Assembly: GCA_902797555.1 (NCBI GenBank)
Contig: CADBTM010000053.1
Coordinates: 1 to 13,029, forward strand
Length of the DNA stretch: 13,029 bases
Reading direction: 5' to 3'
From: Oscillospiraceae bacterium
Lineage (GTDB): Bacteria > Bacillota > Clostridia > Oscillospirales > Butyricicoccaceae
Shown: piece after piece, positions 1 through 6,915 of the stretch
Numbering within the stretch: the first letter of the stretch is position 1
Layout: every line of letters starts with the position of its first letter
The notes under the pieces: generated by a model
The model's database searches: none
Told to the model about the DNA's origin: nothing
Seen by the model: the letters and a program-made list of their open reading frames with translations, nothing else
Made by a program: the position numbers and the translations under genes

Positions 1-1
1 C

Positions 2-418
2 AAGATCCGCGAGGTCATCGGCAAGGGCGGCGCTGTCATCCAGAAGATCACCGCCGACACCAACACCAAGATCGACATCGAGGACGACGGCACCGTGTGC
101 ATCGCCGCGATCAACGCCGCCGACGGCGAGAAGGCCCGTCAGATGATCGAAGCCATCGCCAAGGATCCCGAGGTGGGCGATCTTTACTACGGCAAGGTCA
201 CCCGCATTATGAACTTCGGCGCCTTTGTGGAGATCGCTCCCGGCAAGGAAGGCCTGATCCGCATCAACCAGCTGGACAACCGCTTTGTGGAAAAGGTGGA
301 GGACGTGCTCAACGTCGGCGACGAGACCTGGTGCAAGGTCATCGAGATCGACGAAAAGGGCCGCATCAACCTGTCCCGCAAGCAGGCGCTCAAAGAGATG
401 GCGCAGAAGGGCGAATAA
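2..418 (+). CDS. pnp: Polynucleotide phosphorylase, C-terminal part (KH and S1 domains)
   Basis: Partial gene: its 5' part lies off the left edge, and 138 residues plus the TAA stop are visible. The product is a phosphorolytic 3'-5' exoribonuclease acting in mRNA decay and RNA quality control. The window opens inside the KH domain: the GKGG (GxxG) RNA-binding loop is followed by a beta strand with IDIEDDGTV. An S1 RNA-binding domain follows, from about GDLYYGKVTRIMNFGAFVEI to INLSRKQAL. This KH-S1 order at the C terminus is characteristic of PNPase. The protein ends shortly after S1, with only a short tail. The catalytic RNase PH domains are not in view, so intactness upstream cannot be judged. 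The next gene, an M16 peptidase, matches the usual Firmicutes pnp neighbourhood. Confidence 0.95.
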   Translation, partial: KIREVIGKGGAVIQKITADTNTKIDIEDDGTVCIAAINAADGEKARQMIEAIAKDPEVGDLYYGKVTRIMNFGAFVEIAPGKEGLIRINQLDNRFVEKVEDVLNVGDETWCKVIEIDEKGRINLSRKQALKEMAQKGE

Positions 419-450
419 GCGGCGCATTTTTTCCCATACTAAATCAAACA

Positions 451-484
451 AAGGCAGGCAAAGAAGGCTTTGCCTGCCTTTTCT
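451..484 (+). terminator. Intrinsic terminator after pnp
   Basis: A perfect 13-bp stem (AAGGCAGGCAAAG paired with CTTTGCCTGCCTT, 451-463 with 468-480) has a 4-base loop AAGG and a short T run (479-482). It lies 32 bases after the pnp stop. The next start codon is only about 20 bases beyond it, so the M16 gene needs read-through or an upstream promoter that also crosses the hairpin. Confidence 0.85.
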
Positions 485-504
485 CTCAAAAAGGAGACCC
501 GACT

Positions 505-1755
505 ATGGTACAAAAGATCGTTCTTTCCAACGGCGTCCGCCTGCTGTGTGAAAAGCTGGATCAGGTGCGCTCGTGCGCCATCGGCGTGTGGGTGCTCAAC
601 GGAAGCTGCCACGAGCCGGAGGAGCTGTCCGGAATCTCCCATTTTATCGAGCACATGCTGTTCAAGGGCACCAAGACCCGGTCGGCGGCCAAGCTGGCCG
701 AGATCTCCGATGCCATCGGCGGTCAGGTCAACGCCTTTACCACCAAGGAGCACACCTGCTTTTATGCCCGGACACTGGACACCCATCTGCCCGTCGCCGC
801 CGAGCTTTTGTGCGATATGCTGCTCCACTCCAGGTTCGCTCAGGAGGATATGGATCTGGAGCGGGGCGTGGTGCTGGAGGAGATCGACATGTACGAGGAC
901 TCCCCCGAAGATCTGGTGGCGGAGATCCTCGCAAAGGCCTGCTTCCCCGGTCAGCCCCTGGGTCGCCCCATTCTGGGCAGTGAAGAGGCGCTCAACCGCA
1001 TCGACCACAAGGCCATGGCCGACTATGTGCGCCGTACCTATGTTGGCGAAAACGTCATCGTCGCCCTGTCGGGCAGTTTTTCCCAAAGCGACGTGGACGC
1101 CATCTCCCGGATGTTTTCCGCCGTCCCCTCGGGGGCGCCTTCCGCGCTCTCCGTTCCCCGCTATCAGCCCGCCTGTGTGGTGAAGGAAAAGCCCATCGAG
1201 CAAAACCATCTGCTGCTGGCCTTTCCCACCATGGCGGCCGCCGACGAGGGGCATTATGCTCTGGCGGTGCTCAACAATATTCTGGGCGCCGGCATGTCCA
1301 GCCGTCTGTTCCAGCGGGTGCGGGAGCAGTCGGGTCTGTGCTATACCATCTACAGCTACACCAGCCTGTACGCCCACTGCGGCGTGCTGGGCATCTATAC
1401 CGCGCTGGGCCGGGAAACTCAGGAGGCCGCGCTGCACATGATCCTGGACGAGCTGAAACGCATCAAGCGGGACGGCGTCACCGAAGAGGAGCTCGCCCGC
1501 ACCAAGGAGCAGCTCAAGATCTCCCTGCTGATGGGTCTGGAAAGCACCACCGCCCGGATGAACACCGTCGCCCGTGCCGAGATGACCTATGGCGAATACC
1601 GCACCCCCGAGGAAACGGTGGAGCGGCTGGAGGCCGTTACGGCAGCCGACGTGTACGCGCTGGCACAGGAGCTGCTGGACTTTGACCGCATGTCCTTTTC
1701 CGCCGTGGGCAGCGTTTCCTCTCCGGAGGAATACCGCGCCATGCTGACCTGCTGA
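505..1755 (+). CDS. mlpA: M16 family zinc metallopeptidase (processing-peptidase-like)
   Basis: A 416-aa member of the M16 (pitrilysin/insulinase) family, of the short bacterial type that resembles mitochondrial processing peptidase. The inverted zinc motif HxxEH is H46-F-I-E49-H50. A downstream glutamate in VLEEIDMYEDSPED (about E126) is the likely third zinc ligand. The C-terminal half carries the conserved SSRLFQRVREQSGLCY segment (around residues 265-282), which supplies the Arg/Tyr pair contacting substrate. The ATG at 505 is chosen because AAGGAG (491-496) lies 8 bases upstream and the protein then starts with the family's usual short N-terminal strand. No signal peptide is visible, so it probably acts in the cytoplasm. 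It sits downstream of pnp, as ymxG/mlpA does in Bacillus. Nine bases separate it from the acetyltransferase gene, suggesting cotranscription. The symbol is assigned by family and context only. Confidence 0.9.
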   Translation: MVQKIVLSNGVRLLCEKLDQVRSCAIGVWVLNGSCHEPEELSGISHFIEHMLFKGTKTRSAAKLAEISDAIGGQVNAFTTKEHTCFYARTLDTHLPVAAELLCDMLLHSRFAQEDMDLERGVVLEEIDMYEDSPEDLVAEILAKACFPGQPLGRPILGSEEALNRIDHKAMADYVRRTYVGENVIVALSGSFSQSDVDAISRMFSAVPSGAPSALSVPRYQPACVVKEKPIEQNHLLLAFPTMAAADEGHYALAVLNNILGAGMSSRLFQRVREQSGLCYTIYSYTSLYAHCGVLGIYTALGRETQEAALHMILDELKRIKRDGVTEEELARTKEQLKISLLMGLESTTARMNTVARAEMTYGEYRTPEETVERLEAVTAADVYALAQELLDFDRMSFSAVGSVSSPEEYRAMLTC

Positions 1756-1764
1756 GGTGCCGCC

Positions 1765-2268
1765 ATGAACGAGCCTGTATTTCGCTTCCGCGAGGCTGTC
1801 GCAGACGATCTGGACGCGATCGAGATCCTCTATCGCGCCTGCGCCGCCAATGCCCACACCCACGGCAACGACGACTGGGAGCCCGACGTATACCCCAACC
1901 GGAAGTTTGCCGAGGAGGATCTTGCCCAGCACGGTCTTTTCGTGCTGGAGATGGACGGGGAGATCATTTCGGCCGTCACCCTCCTCCCCCATGAGGAGCT
2001 GGACAAGCTGGACTGCTGGACGGTTTCTCCCGCCGCCTGCCCCTCCCGGCTGTGCGTCCGTCCCGATCTGCAGGGACGGCACATCGCCCAGATCACGGTG
2101 GAGCATCTTCTGGACGAGGCCAGACGCCGGGGCTATAAGGCCACCCGCCACCTGTCCCTGTGCTCCAATGTGGCCAGTGACAAGCTCTACCGCCGGATGG
2201 GCTTTATCCAGCGGGGGACGGTGGAAATGTACGAGTATCCCCACTACTGTTTTGAATACATTTTGTAG
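1765..2268 (+). CDS. GNAT family N-acetyltransferase
   Basis: A 167-aa protein with the GNAT fold, which transfers an acetyl group from acetyl-CoA to an amine; the substrate cannot be read from sequence. The acetyl-CoA-binding motif A is LCVRPDLQGRHIA (about 96-108), with Q103-G104-R-H-I-A108 at the pyrophosphate loop. Motif B is LYRRMGF (141-147). The N terminus (FRFREAVADDLDAIEILYRA) is a typical first strand and helix. GAGGTG (1754-1759), overlapping the stop of the preceding gene, serves as ribosome-binding site 5 bases before the ATG. Tight spacing suggests an operon with the M16 peptidase. The final codons (FEYIL-stop) are repeated 29 bases downstream in another frame. The family is secure, the specific function unknown. 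Confidence 0.88.
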   Translation: MNEPVFRFREAVADDLDAIEILYRACAANAHTHGNDDWEPDVYPNRKFAEEDLAQHGLFVLEMDGEIISAVTLLPHEELDKLDCWTVSPAACPSRLCVRPDLQGRHIAQITVEHLLDEARRRGYKATRHLSLCSNVASDKLYRRMGFIQRGTVEMYEYPHYCFEYIL

Positions 2269-2296
2269 AATATATTCCTTTTGAATACATATTGTA
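2251..2296 (+). repeat. Short direct repeat duplicating the end of the acetyltransferase gene
   Basis: Two 17-base units, at 2251-2267 and 2280-2296, differ at a single base within the unit. Both read TTT GAA TAC AT(T/A) TTG TA(G/A), so both encode Phe-Glu-Tyr-Ile-Leu followed by a stop. The offset is 29 bases, so the second copy is out of frame with the gene. A 10-base palindrome, GAATATATTC (2268-2277), lies between them. It looks like a small tandem duplication at the gene's 3' end. Confidence 0.6.
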
Positions 2297-2327
2297 AAGT
2301 GTCCGCAGGGTTGTGCGGACACTTTTT
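2296..2327. terminator. Terminator between convergent acetyltransferase and spoIIID genes
   Basis: A perfect 12-bp stem (AAAGTGTCCGCA with TGCGGACACTTT, 2296-2307 with 2314-2325) has a 6-base loop. On the + strand it ends in TTTTT (2323-2327). On the - strand only TTT follows, so it should work best for the + strand operon, but its position directly against the spoIIID stop suggests shared use. Confidence 0.85.
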
Positions 2328-2588
2328 CTATTCCTTTTCGTGGAGTCTTTTGTACTTTTCCCGTGTGGCCTCGCCGCCCCGGAGGTGGCGCTCCCGCTTG
2401 TTTTCCTCCAGCACGCGCCGCACCTGCTCGTACAGGTTCCGGTCCGCCCGGTTGAGCCGCGCAGTCACGTCCTTGTGTACGCTGGATTTGCTCAGGCCGT
2501 ATCTTCCCGCCGCCGCCCGGACGGTGGCCTTGTTTTCCACGATATAGGTTCCCAACATCCGCGCCCGATCCTCGATGGTATCCGTCAT
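2328..2588 (-). CDS. spoIIID: Stage III sporulation transcriptional regulator SpoIIID
   Basis: An 86-aa DNA-binding protein that, in Bacillus, activates or represses many sigma-E-dependent mother-cell genes and helps the switch to sigma-K. The hallmark segments are present: ARMLGTYIVENKATVR at the N terminus, a helix-turn-helix around residues 22-45 (AAAGRYGLSKSSVHKDVTARL), and the basic C-terminal tail with the near-invariant RHLRGGEAT (about 67-75), which contributes to DNA binding. Length matches the family (80-95 aa). The start is the ATG at 2588: an ATG just upstream runs directly into a stop. The only Shine-Dalgarno candidate is a G-run about 9 bases upstream. It is a monocistronic gene, convergent with the acetyltransferase and divergent from the calcium ATPase. 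It identifies the host as an endospore-former, or a recent descendant of one. Confidence 0.95.
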   Translation of the reverse strand: MTDTIEDRARMLGTYIVENKATVRAAAGRYGLSKSSVHKDVTARLNRADRNLYEQVRRVLEENKRERHLRGGEATREKYKRLHEKE

Positions 2589-2638
2589 GCTGCCATGCCC
2601 CCCGCAAGTTTTTCCTGTGTGATCCTATGCGCCGGGAG

Positions 2639-2670
2639 ACAAAAGTATGCCCAGACCCGTCATACCTTGT
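2639..2670. promoter_or_regulatory. Inverted repeat with divergent sporulation-like -10 elements between spoIIID and the ATPase gene
   Basis: The arms ACAAAAGTATG (2639-2649) and CATACCTTGT (2661-2670) are imperfect inverted repeats separated by 11 bases. The - strand reads CATACTTT (2649-2642) and the + strand CATACCTT (2661-2668); both resemble the sigma-E -10 consensus CATACAnT. Each arm also contains an RRACAR core (AGACAA at 2637-2642 on +, GGACAA at 2672-2667 on -), as in the published SpoIIID site WWRRACARNY, though the flanking positions match poorly. No convincing sigma-E -35 was found on either strand, so this remains a candidate. Confidence 0.35.
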
Positions 2671-2713
2671 CCCCTTTTTGCATAGCTTGTACCACATGCA
2701 AGGAGGGATGGTC

Positions 2714-5308
2714 ATGCTGGAAACCGACCGAACAAAAGGACTGACCGCCGAGGAGGCCGAAGCCCGTCTGCGGGCGGGAGAGGGCAACAGCCTGCCCCAG
2801 CCAAAAGGCAAGGGCTTTTTCTCCCGTCTGCTGCAAAACCTCAACGACCCGGTCATCAAGATTCTGCTGGCGGCGCTGGGCGTCAATCTGCTCTTTCTCT
2901 TTCGGGGGGAGGGCTGGTTTGAGACGGCGGGCATCGCCCTCGCCGTGCTGGCGGCGGCGCTCATTTCCACACTGTCCGAAGCGGGCAGCGAAAAGGCCTT
3001 TGTTCGTCTGCAGGCCGAGGCGGCAAAGGCGGTGTGCCGGGTGCGGCGGGACGGGCAGCTCACCGAGATCCCGGTCTCCCGGGTGGTGACCGGCGATCTG
3101 GTGCTTCTTCAGGCGGGAGAAGGCATCCCCGCCGATGGGATCCTGCTGGCGGGCGAGCTTGTGTGCGATCAGGCCGCTCTCACCGGCGAGAGCCGGGAGT
3201 GTCCCAAGCGTGCCGCCCCCTTTTCCCTGCCCCAGCGGTGGGATCCCGCCTCCCCTCACCAGCTTTTCCGGGGGAGCAGCGCCGTGTCGGGCGAGGGGAT
3301 CATGCAGGTGCTGCGTGCCGGGCAAAGCACCCTTTTGGGCAGTATGGCGCTCTCCCTGCAGGAGGATCCTCCCGAAAGCCCTCTCAAGGCGCGTCTGTCC
3401 CGACTGGCCTCGTCCATGAGCCGCATCGGCTATCTGGCGGCGGCGCTGGTGGCGGCCGCCGACCTGTTTCACCGGGTGGTGCTGGCAAACGGCTTTGTCC
3501 CCTCCCTCATCCTCGCCCAGCTCTCCCATGTGCCCACGCTGGCGGGACATCTGCTCCACGCCGCCACGCTGGCCATCGGCGTGGTCATCGTGGCCGTGCC
3601 CGAAGGCCTCCCCATGATGATCACGGTGGTGCTTTCCCAAAGCATGGGACGGATGCAAAAGGATCAGGTGATGGTGCGCACGCTGACGGGCATCGAGACG
3701 GCAGGCAGTCTGAGCCTGCTGTTTTGTGACAAAACCGGCACCCTCACCCGGGGACGGCTGAGCGCAGAAAGCCTGATCGCCGGGGATGGGGTGATCCTCG
3801 ACCGTCCCGCCCTCAAAAGCCGGGAAAGCCTGTGGGCGGCGGTGCGGGAAAGCTGTACCCTCAACGTGTCGGCGGAGTGGACGCTTCGTGCCCCCTCGGG
3901 CGGAAACGCCACCGACCGGGCGCTGCTGGAGCTGGCGGGACGGGAGCCCATCTCCGCCGTGCGCGCCCGAAGACTGCCCTTTTCCTCCGAGCGGAAGTAC
4001 GCCGCCTGCGCCGTGGGACAGGGGCGCTTCCCCTGCTACCTCACCGGGGCGCCCGAGCTGCTTCTGCCCCGCTGCACCGCCTATGTCGGGGAAGCGGGTG
4101 TGACGCCGCTGACCCGTCCCGACGGGCTGATCGAGCTGTATCGTCAGCAGGCGGAACAGGGCATGCGCGGCGTGTGCCTGTGCGCGGGAGAGGTGCTGGA
4201 GGGCGGCTCCGCCCTGGTGCTGCTGGGCGTCGTCCTCATCCGGGACGGCCTGCGGCCGCAGACCCCCGGGGCGGTGCGGCAGATCACCGGGGCAGGCGTC
4301 CAACTGGTCATGGTCACCGGCGACAGCCCCGACACTGCCCGGGCCATCGCCGCCTCGGCGGGACTGATGCGGGGCGGAGGAGAGGTGCTCACCTCCCGGC
4401 AGCTGGGGAGCATGACCGACCGGCAGGTGCAGGAGCTGCTGCCCCGTCTGCGGGTGGTGGCGCGGGCTCTGCCCTCAGACAAAAGCCGTCTGGTGCGCAT
4501 CGCCCAAAATGCCGGTCATGTGGTGGGCATGACGGGGGACGGCATCAACGACGCCCCCGCTCTGCGTCTGGCTGACGTGGGCTTTGCCATGGGCAGCGGC
4601 ACCCGGGTGGCCAAGGACGCCGGGGATATTCTCATCCTGGACGACGATATCTCCTCCATCGCCCGGGCGATCCTCTACGGACGGACGGTGTTCCGCTCGA
4701 TCCAGCGGTTTCTGGTCTTTCAGCTCACCATGAATTTCACCGCCGTGCTGGTCTCCCTCATCGGGCCGTTTTTGGGTGTGGAGGCGCCGGTGACGGTCAC
4801 CCAGATGCTGTGGATCAACCTGATCATGGACACGCTGGCGGGGCTGGCCTTTTCCGGCGAGCCGCCCATGGCGGAGGAAATGGCGCGTCCGCCCCTGCCC
4901 CGGAATGCGCCCATCCTCACCCGCTCCATGCTGTGGCAGGTGGCCGGGCTGAGCGGCTATCTCACCGCCCTGTGCTGCGCCTTTTTGGGCTTGCCCTTTT
5001 TCCGTCAGCGATTCGGCTGGGAAAGCGGCGGTTTCCTCACCGCGTTTTTTGCCCTTTTCGTCTTTGGCGGACTGTGCTCGGCGATCTGTGCCCATCGGGA
5101 GGACGGTCATCTTTTGCGGGGATTGGGGAAAAACCGCGCCTTTCTCGCCGTCATGCTGATCACCGCCTTCGTGCAGATGGGGCTGCTCTATTACGGCGGC
5201 GCCCTCTTCCGCACCCAGCCTCTCCCGCCCCGTCTGCTGGGGCAGGTGCTGCTGCTGGCCGCCTCGGTGATCCCGGCGGACGCCATCCGAAAGGCTTTTT
5301 TCCGCTGA
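2714..5308 (+). CDS. P-type calcium-transporting ATPase (P2B/PMCA-like)
   Basis: An 864-aa membrane pump that should use ATP to move Ca2+ out of the cytoplasm. All core motifs are present: actuator loop T157-G-E-S160; M4 site PEGLP (296-300); phosphorylated aspartate in D339-KTGT; nucleotide-domain FSSERKYAACAV; and hinge MTGDGINDAP (607 onwards). Helices M1-M2 lie near residues 48-87, and M5-M10 fill about 660-860. The transport residues look like the single-site plasma-membrane type: N674 in M5 (FQLTMNFTA) and N702-LIM-D706 in M6, with E297 in M4. The start at 2714 is chosen over the ATG at 2708 because AGGAGG (2701-2706) is 7 bases from 2714 and only 1 base from 2708. It is divergent from spoIIID and ends at a bidirectional terminator. 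Calcium specificity is inferred from M4-M6; transport of another divalent cation such as Mn2+ cannot be excluded. Confidence 0.92.
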   Translation: MLETDRTKGLTAEEAEARLRAGEGNSLPQPKGKGFFSRLLQNLNDPVIKILLAALGVNLLFLFRGEGWFETAGIALAVLAAALISTLSEAGSEKAFVRLQAEAAKAVCRVRRDGQLTEIPVSRVVTGDLVLLQAGEGIPADGILLAGELVCDQAALTGESRECPKRAAPFSLPQRWDPASPHQLFRGSSAVSGEGIMQVLRAGQSTLLGSMALSLQEDPPESPLKARLSRLASSMSRIGYLAAALVAAADLFHRVVLANGFVPSLILAQLSHVPTLAGHLLHAATLAIGVVIVAVPEGLPMMITVVLSQSMGRMQKDQVMVRTLTGIETAGSLSLLFCDKTGTLTRGRLSAESLIAGDGVILDRPALKSRESLWAAVRESCTLNVSAEWTLRAPSGGNATDRALLELAGREPISAVRARRLPFSSERKYAACAVGQGRFPCYLTGAPELLLPRCTAYVGEAGVTPLTRPDGLIELYRQQAEQGMRGVCLCAGEVLEGGSALVLLGVVLIRDGLRPQTPGAVRQITGAGVQLVMVTGDSPDTARAIAASAGLMRGGGEVLTSRQLGSMTDRQVQELLPRLRVVARALPSDKSRLVRIAQNAGHVVGMTGDGINDAPALRLADVGFAMGSGTRVAKDAGDILILDDDISSIARAILYGRTVFRSIQRFLVFQLTMNFTAVLVSLIGPFLGVEAPVTVTQMLWINLIMDTLAGLAFSGEPPMAEEMARPPLPRNAPILTRSMLWQVAGLSGYLTALCCAFLGLPFFRQRFGWESGGFLTAFFALFVFGGLCSAICAHREDGHLLRGLGKNRAFLAVMLITAFVQMGLLYYGGALFRTQPLPPRLLGQVLLLAASVIPADAIRKAFFR

Positions 5309-5330
5309 GCGTTTTCCTATGCAAATACGC

Positions 5331-5360
5331 AAAAAGCGATGGCCTGCGCCATCGCTTTTT
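5331..5360. terminator. Bidirectional terminator between ATPase and MATE genes
   Basis: A perfect 13-bp stem (AAAAAGCGATGGC with GCCATCGCTTTTT, 5331-5343 with 5348-5360) has loop CTGC. Because the stem ends in A5/T5, both strands carry a T run. It lies 22 bases after the ATPase stop and 10 bases from the MATE stop. Confidence 0.92.
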
Positions 5361-5370
5361 GATTCTTTTG

Positions 5371-6762
5371 TTATGCCAGATTCTTTGCCGCGTCCTCCTG
5401 CGCCCACATGAGCTTGCAGCGCTCCCGCCACCGGCTCTTGCGGTAATAGAGCAGCTGGAGCAGGCTGCACACGATCCAGCCCAGCGGATAGCCAAAGCCC
5501 ACAAACCACACCTCGTGAATGAACTTTGTTCCGATGAACAGATAGATCTGGCGGAAGACCACAAAGGAAAACAGCATCATAAACATGGGCGCCTTGGAAT
5601 CTCCCGCCCCGCGCAGCGCGCCGGCCAGCACCTGATTGATGCAGGTGATGAGATAGAAGGGCGAGATCATGCGGATGAACAGCTTGCCGAAATGGAGCAC
5701 GTCGGGCTCCTGATTGAAGATCTGGATCAGCGGCGCGGCAAACAGATTGACGACCGCGATGAGCACCAGCGTCACCAGCATGGACAGCCAGATAGCGGTG
5801 CTCACCCCTTTTTCCGCCCGTTTCAGGTCCCGCGCGCCCACGTTTTGTCCCACAAAGGTGGTGCCGCCCATGGTGATCGACTGCATAGGCAGCAGGATGA
5901 ACTGATCCAGCCGGTTATAGCAGCCCCAGCCCGCCATGCAGGCCGCGCCAAAGTCGTTGATATAGCCCTGCACGAACACGTTGGAAAAGGCGGTGACCAG
6001 CCGCTGCAGGGCGGAGGGCAGGCCGATATTGATGATGCTTTTGAGCATGGCGGGATAGATGCGGATCTTTTTGGGGATGAATCGGTAGTTTTCGTTGGAG
6101 CGTCCCAGCACCACCAGAATAAGCACCGCAGAAAGGAACTGGGCGATGATGGTGGCAAAGGCCACGCCCTCCACTCCCATGTGGAAGACCACCACAAAAA
6201 GCAGGTCGAGCACGGTGTTGACCACCGAGCAAAACACCAGAAAATACAGCGGACGGCGGCTGTCGCCCACGGCGCGCAAAATGCCCGACCCCATATTGTA
6301 CAGCATCAGTCCGGCGATGCCGGAAAAATAGATCTGGAGATAGGTCTTTGCCTCGGGAAAAACGTCCTCCGGCGTCTTCATCAGACGCAGCATCAGCGGC
6401 GTGACGGTGACGCCGATGACGGTAAAGATCACGCCCAGCACCAGCGTCATGCCCACGGTGGTGTGCACCGCCTTGTGCACGCCCTCGTCGTCCTTTGCGC
6501 CGAAGCGCTGGGAGATCACCACGCCCACGCCCATGGAAAGACCGAGGAAAAACCCCACCAGCATATTGGTGATGGAGGAGGTGGAGCCCACCGCCGCCAG
6601 CGCCTCCATGCTGACAAAGCGACCCACCACGATGCTGTCCACCGTGTTGTACATCTGCTGAAACAGATTGCCCACCATCAGCGGCAGTGCAAAGGCCACC
6701 AGATGCTTCCAGATCGTTCCCTCCGTCATATCCCGGGAACGCTTTTTCCCGACGGCAGCCAT
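5371..6762 (-). CDS. MATE family efflux transporter
   Basis: A 463-aa integral membrane protein of the MATE (multidrug and toxic compound extrusion) family, a Na+- or H+-driven antiporter exporting drugs or cationic metabolites. The signature opening helix is ALPLMVGNLFQQMYNTVDSIVVGRFVSMEALAAVG, with D42 of the VD..VVGR motif. The two-fold internal repeat is clear: GILRAVGDSRRP (160-171) and GALRGAGDSKAP (381-392). About 12 membrane helices are expected from the hydrophobic pattern. The ATG at 6762 is chosen because AAGGTGA lies 5 bases upstream; reading further upstream to 6819 would run through the promoter region. The C terminus is short and basic. It is a single-gene unit, convergent with the ATPase and divergent from a small membrane ORF. 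The substrate is unknown. Confidence 0.93.
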   Translation of the reverse strand: MAAVGKKRSRDMTEGTIWKHLVAFALPLMVGNLFQQMYNTVDSIVVGRFVSMEALAAVGSTSSITNMLVGFFLGLSMGVGVVISQRFGAKDDEGVHKAVHTTVGMTLVLGVIFTVIGVTVTPLMLRLMKTPEDVFPEAKTYLQIYFSGIAGLMLYNMGSGILRAVGDSRRPLYFLVFCSVVNTVLDLLFVVVFHMGVEGVAFATIIAQFLSAVLILVVLGRSNENYRFIPKKIRIYPAMLKSIINIGLPSALQRLVTAFSNVFVQGYINDFGAACMAGWGCYNRLDQFILLPMQSITMGGTTFVGQNVGARDLKRAEKGVSTAIWLSMLVTLVLIAVVNLFAAPLIQIFNQEPDVLHFGKLFIRMISPFYLITCINQVLAGALRGAGDSKAPMFMMLFSFVVFRQIYLFIGTKFIHEVWFVGFGYPLGWIVCSLLQLLYYRKSRWRERCKLMWAQEDAAKNLA

Positions 6763-6783
6763 GTGGATCACCTTCTTTCTCAC

Positions 6784-6819
6784 AGTATATACTATACCCC
6801 AAGTTTTTTTCCGGCGCAA
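6784..6819 (-). promoter_or_regulatory. Predicted MATE gene promoter with overlapping palindrome
   Basis: On the - strand, TTGCGC (6819-6814) and TATAGT (6796-6791) are separated by 17 bases, a plausible vegetative promoter about 29 bases upstream of the start codon. The perfect 10-base palindrome AGTATATACT (6784-6793) overlaps the -10 and could be a repressor operator, but short AT-rich palindromes also occur by chance. Confidence 0.5.
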
Positions 6820-6847
6820 GCCCCCTTTTTTTGCATATTTCTACAAG

Positions 6848-6881
6848 AGTCCGTTTTATCGGACTTTCGTGCTGTTATACT
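6848..6881 (+). promoter_or_regulatory. Predicted promoter and inverted repeat upstream of the small membrane ORF
   Basis: An extended -10, TG-T-TATACT (6873-6881), lies about 35 bases before the start codon; the -35 region (TTTATC, 6855-6860, spacer 15) is poor. A perfect inverted repeat, AGTCCG-N6-CGGACT (6848-6865), covers that -35 position and may bind a regulator. Confidence 0.5.
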
Positions 6882-6915
6882 GACCTCAGAAAACAAAAAC
6901 GAGGAGGTCACAGCC

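Noticed and set aside
439..3063. 874-codon open frame on the - strand opposite the M16 and acetyltransferase genes
   Set aside because: It is antisense to two genes with clear family motifs, crosses spoIIID and its upstream region, and its translation is low-complexity (Gly/His/Ala/Arg-rich). It is a GC-rich shadow frame.
2660..4303. 547-codon - strand frame opposite the ATPase gene
   Set aside because: Its composition is typical of a complementary-strand shadow, it has no recognisable motif, and the + strand carries all P-type ATPase motifs.
6763..6819. N-terminal extension of the MATE protein to 6819
   Set aside because: It would read through the predicted promoter and the ribosome-binding site, and MATE proteins normally start close to the first helix, as from 6762.
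4810..6915. Long + strand frame running into the small membrane ORF, opposite the MATE gene
   Set aside because: The part before 6916 is antisense to the MATE transporter and rich in His/Gln/Asp. Only the segment from the ATG at 6916, with its own ribosome-binding site, is credible.
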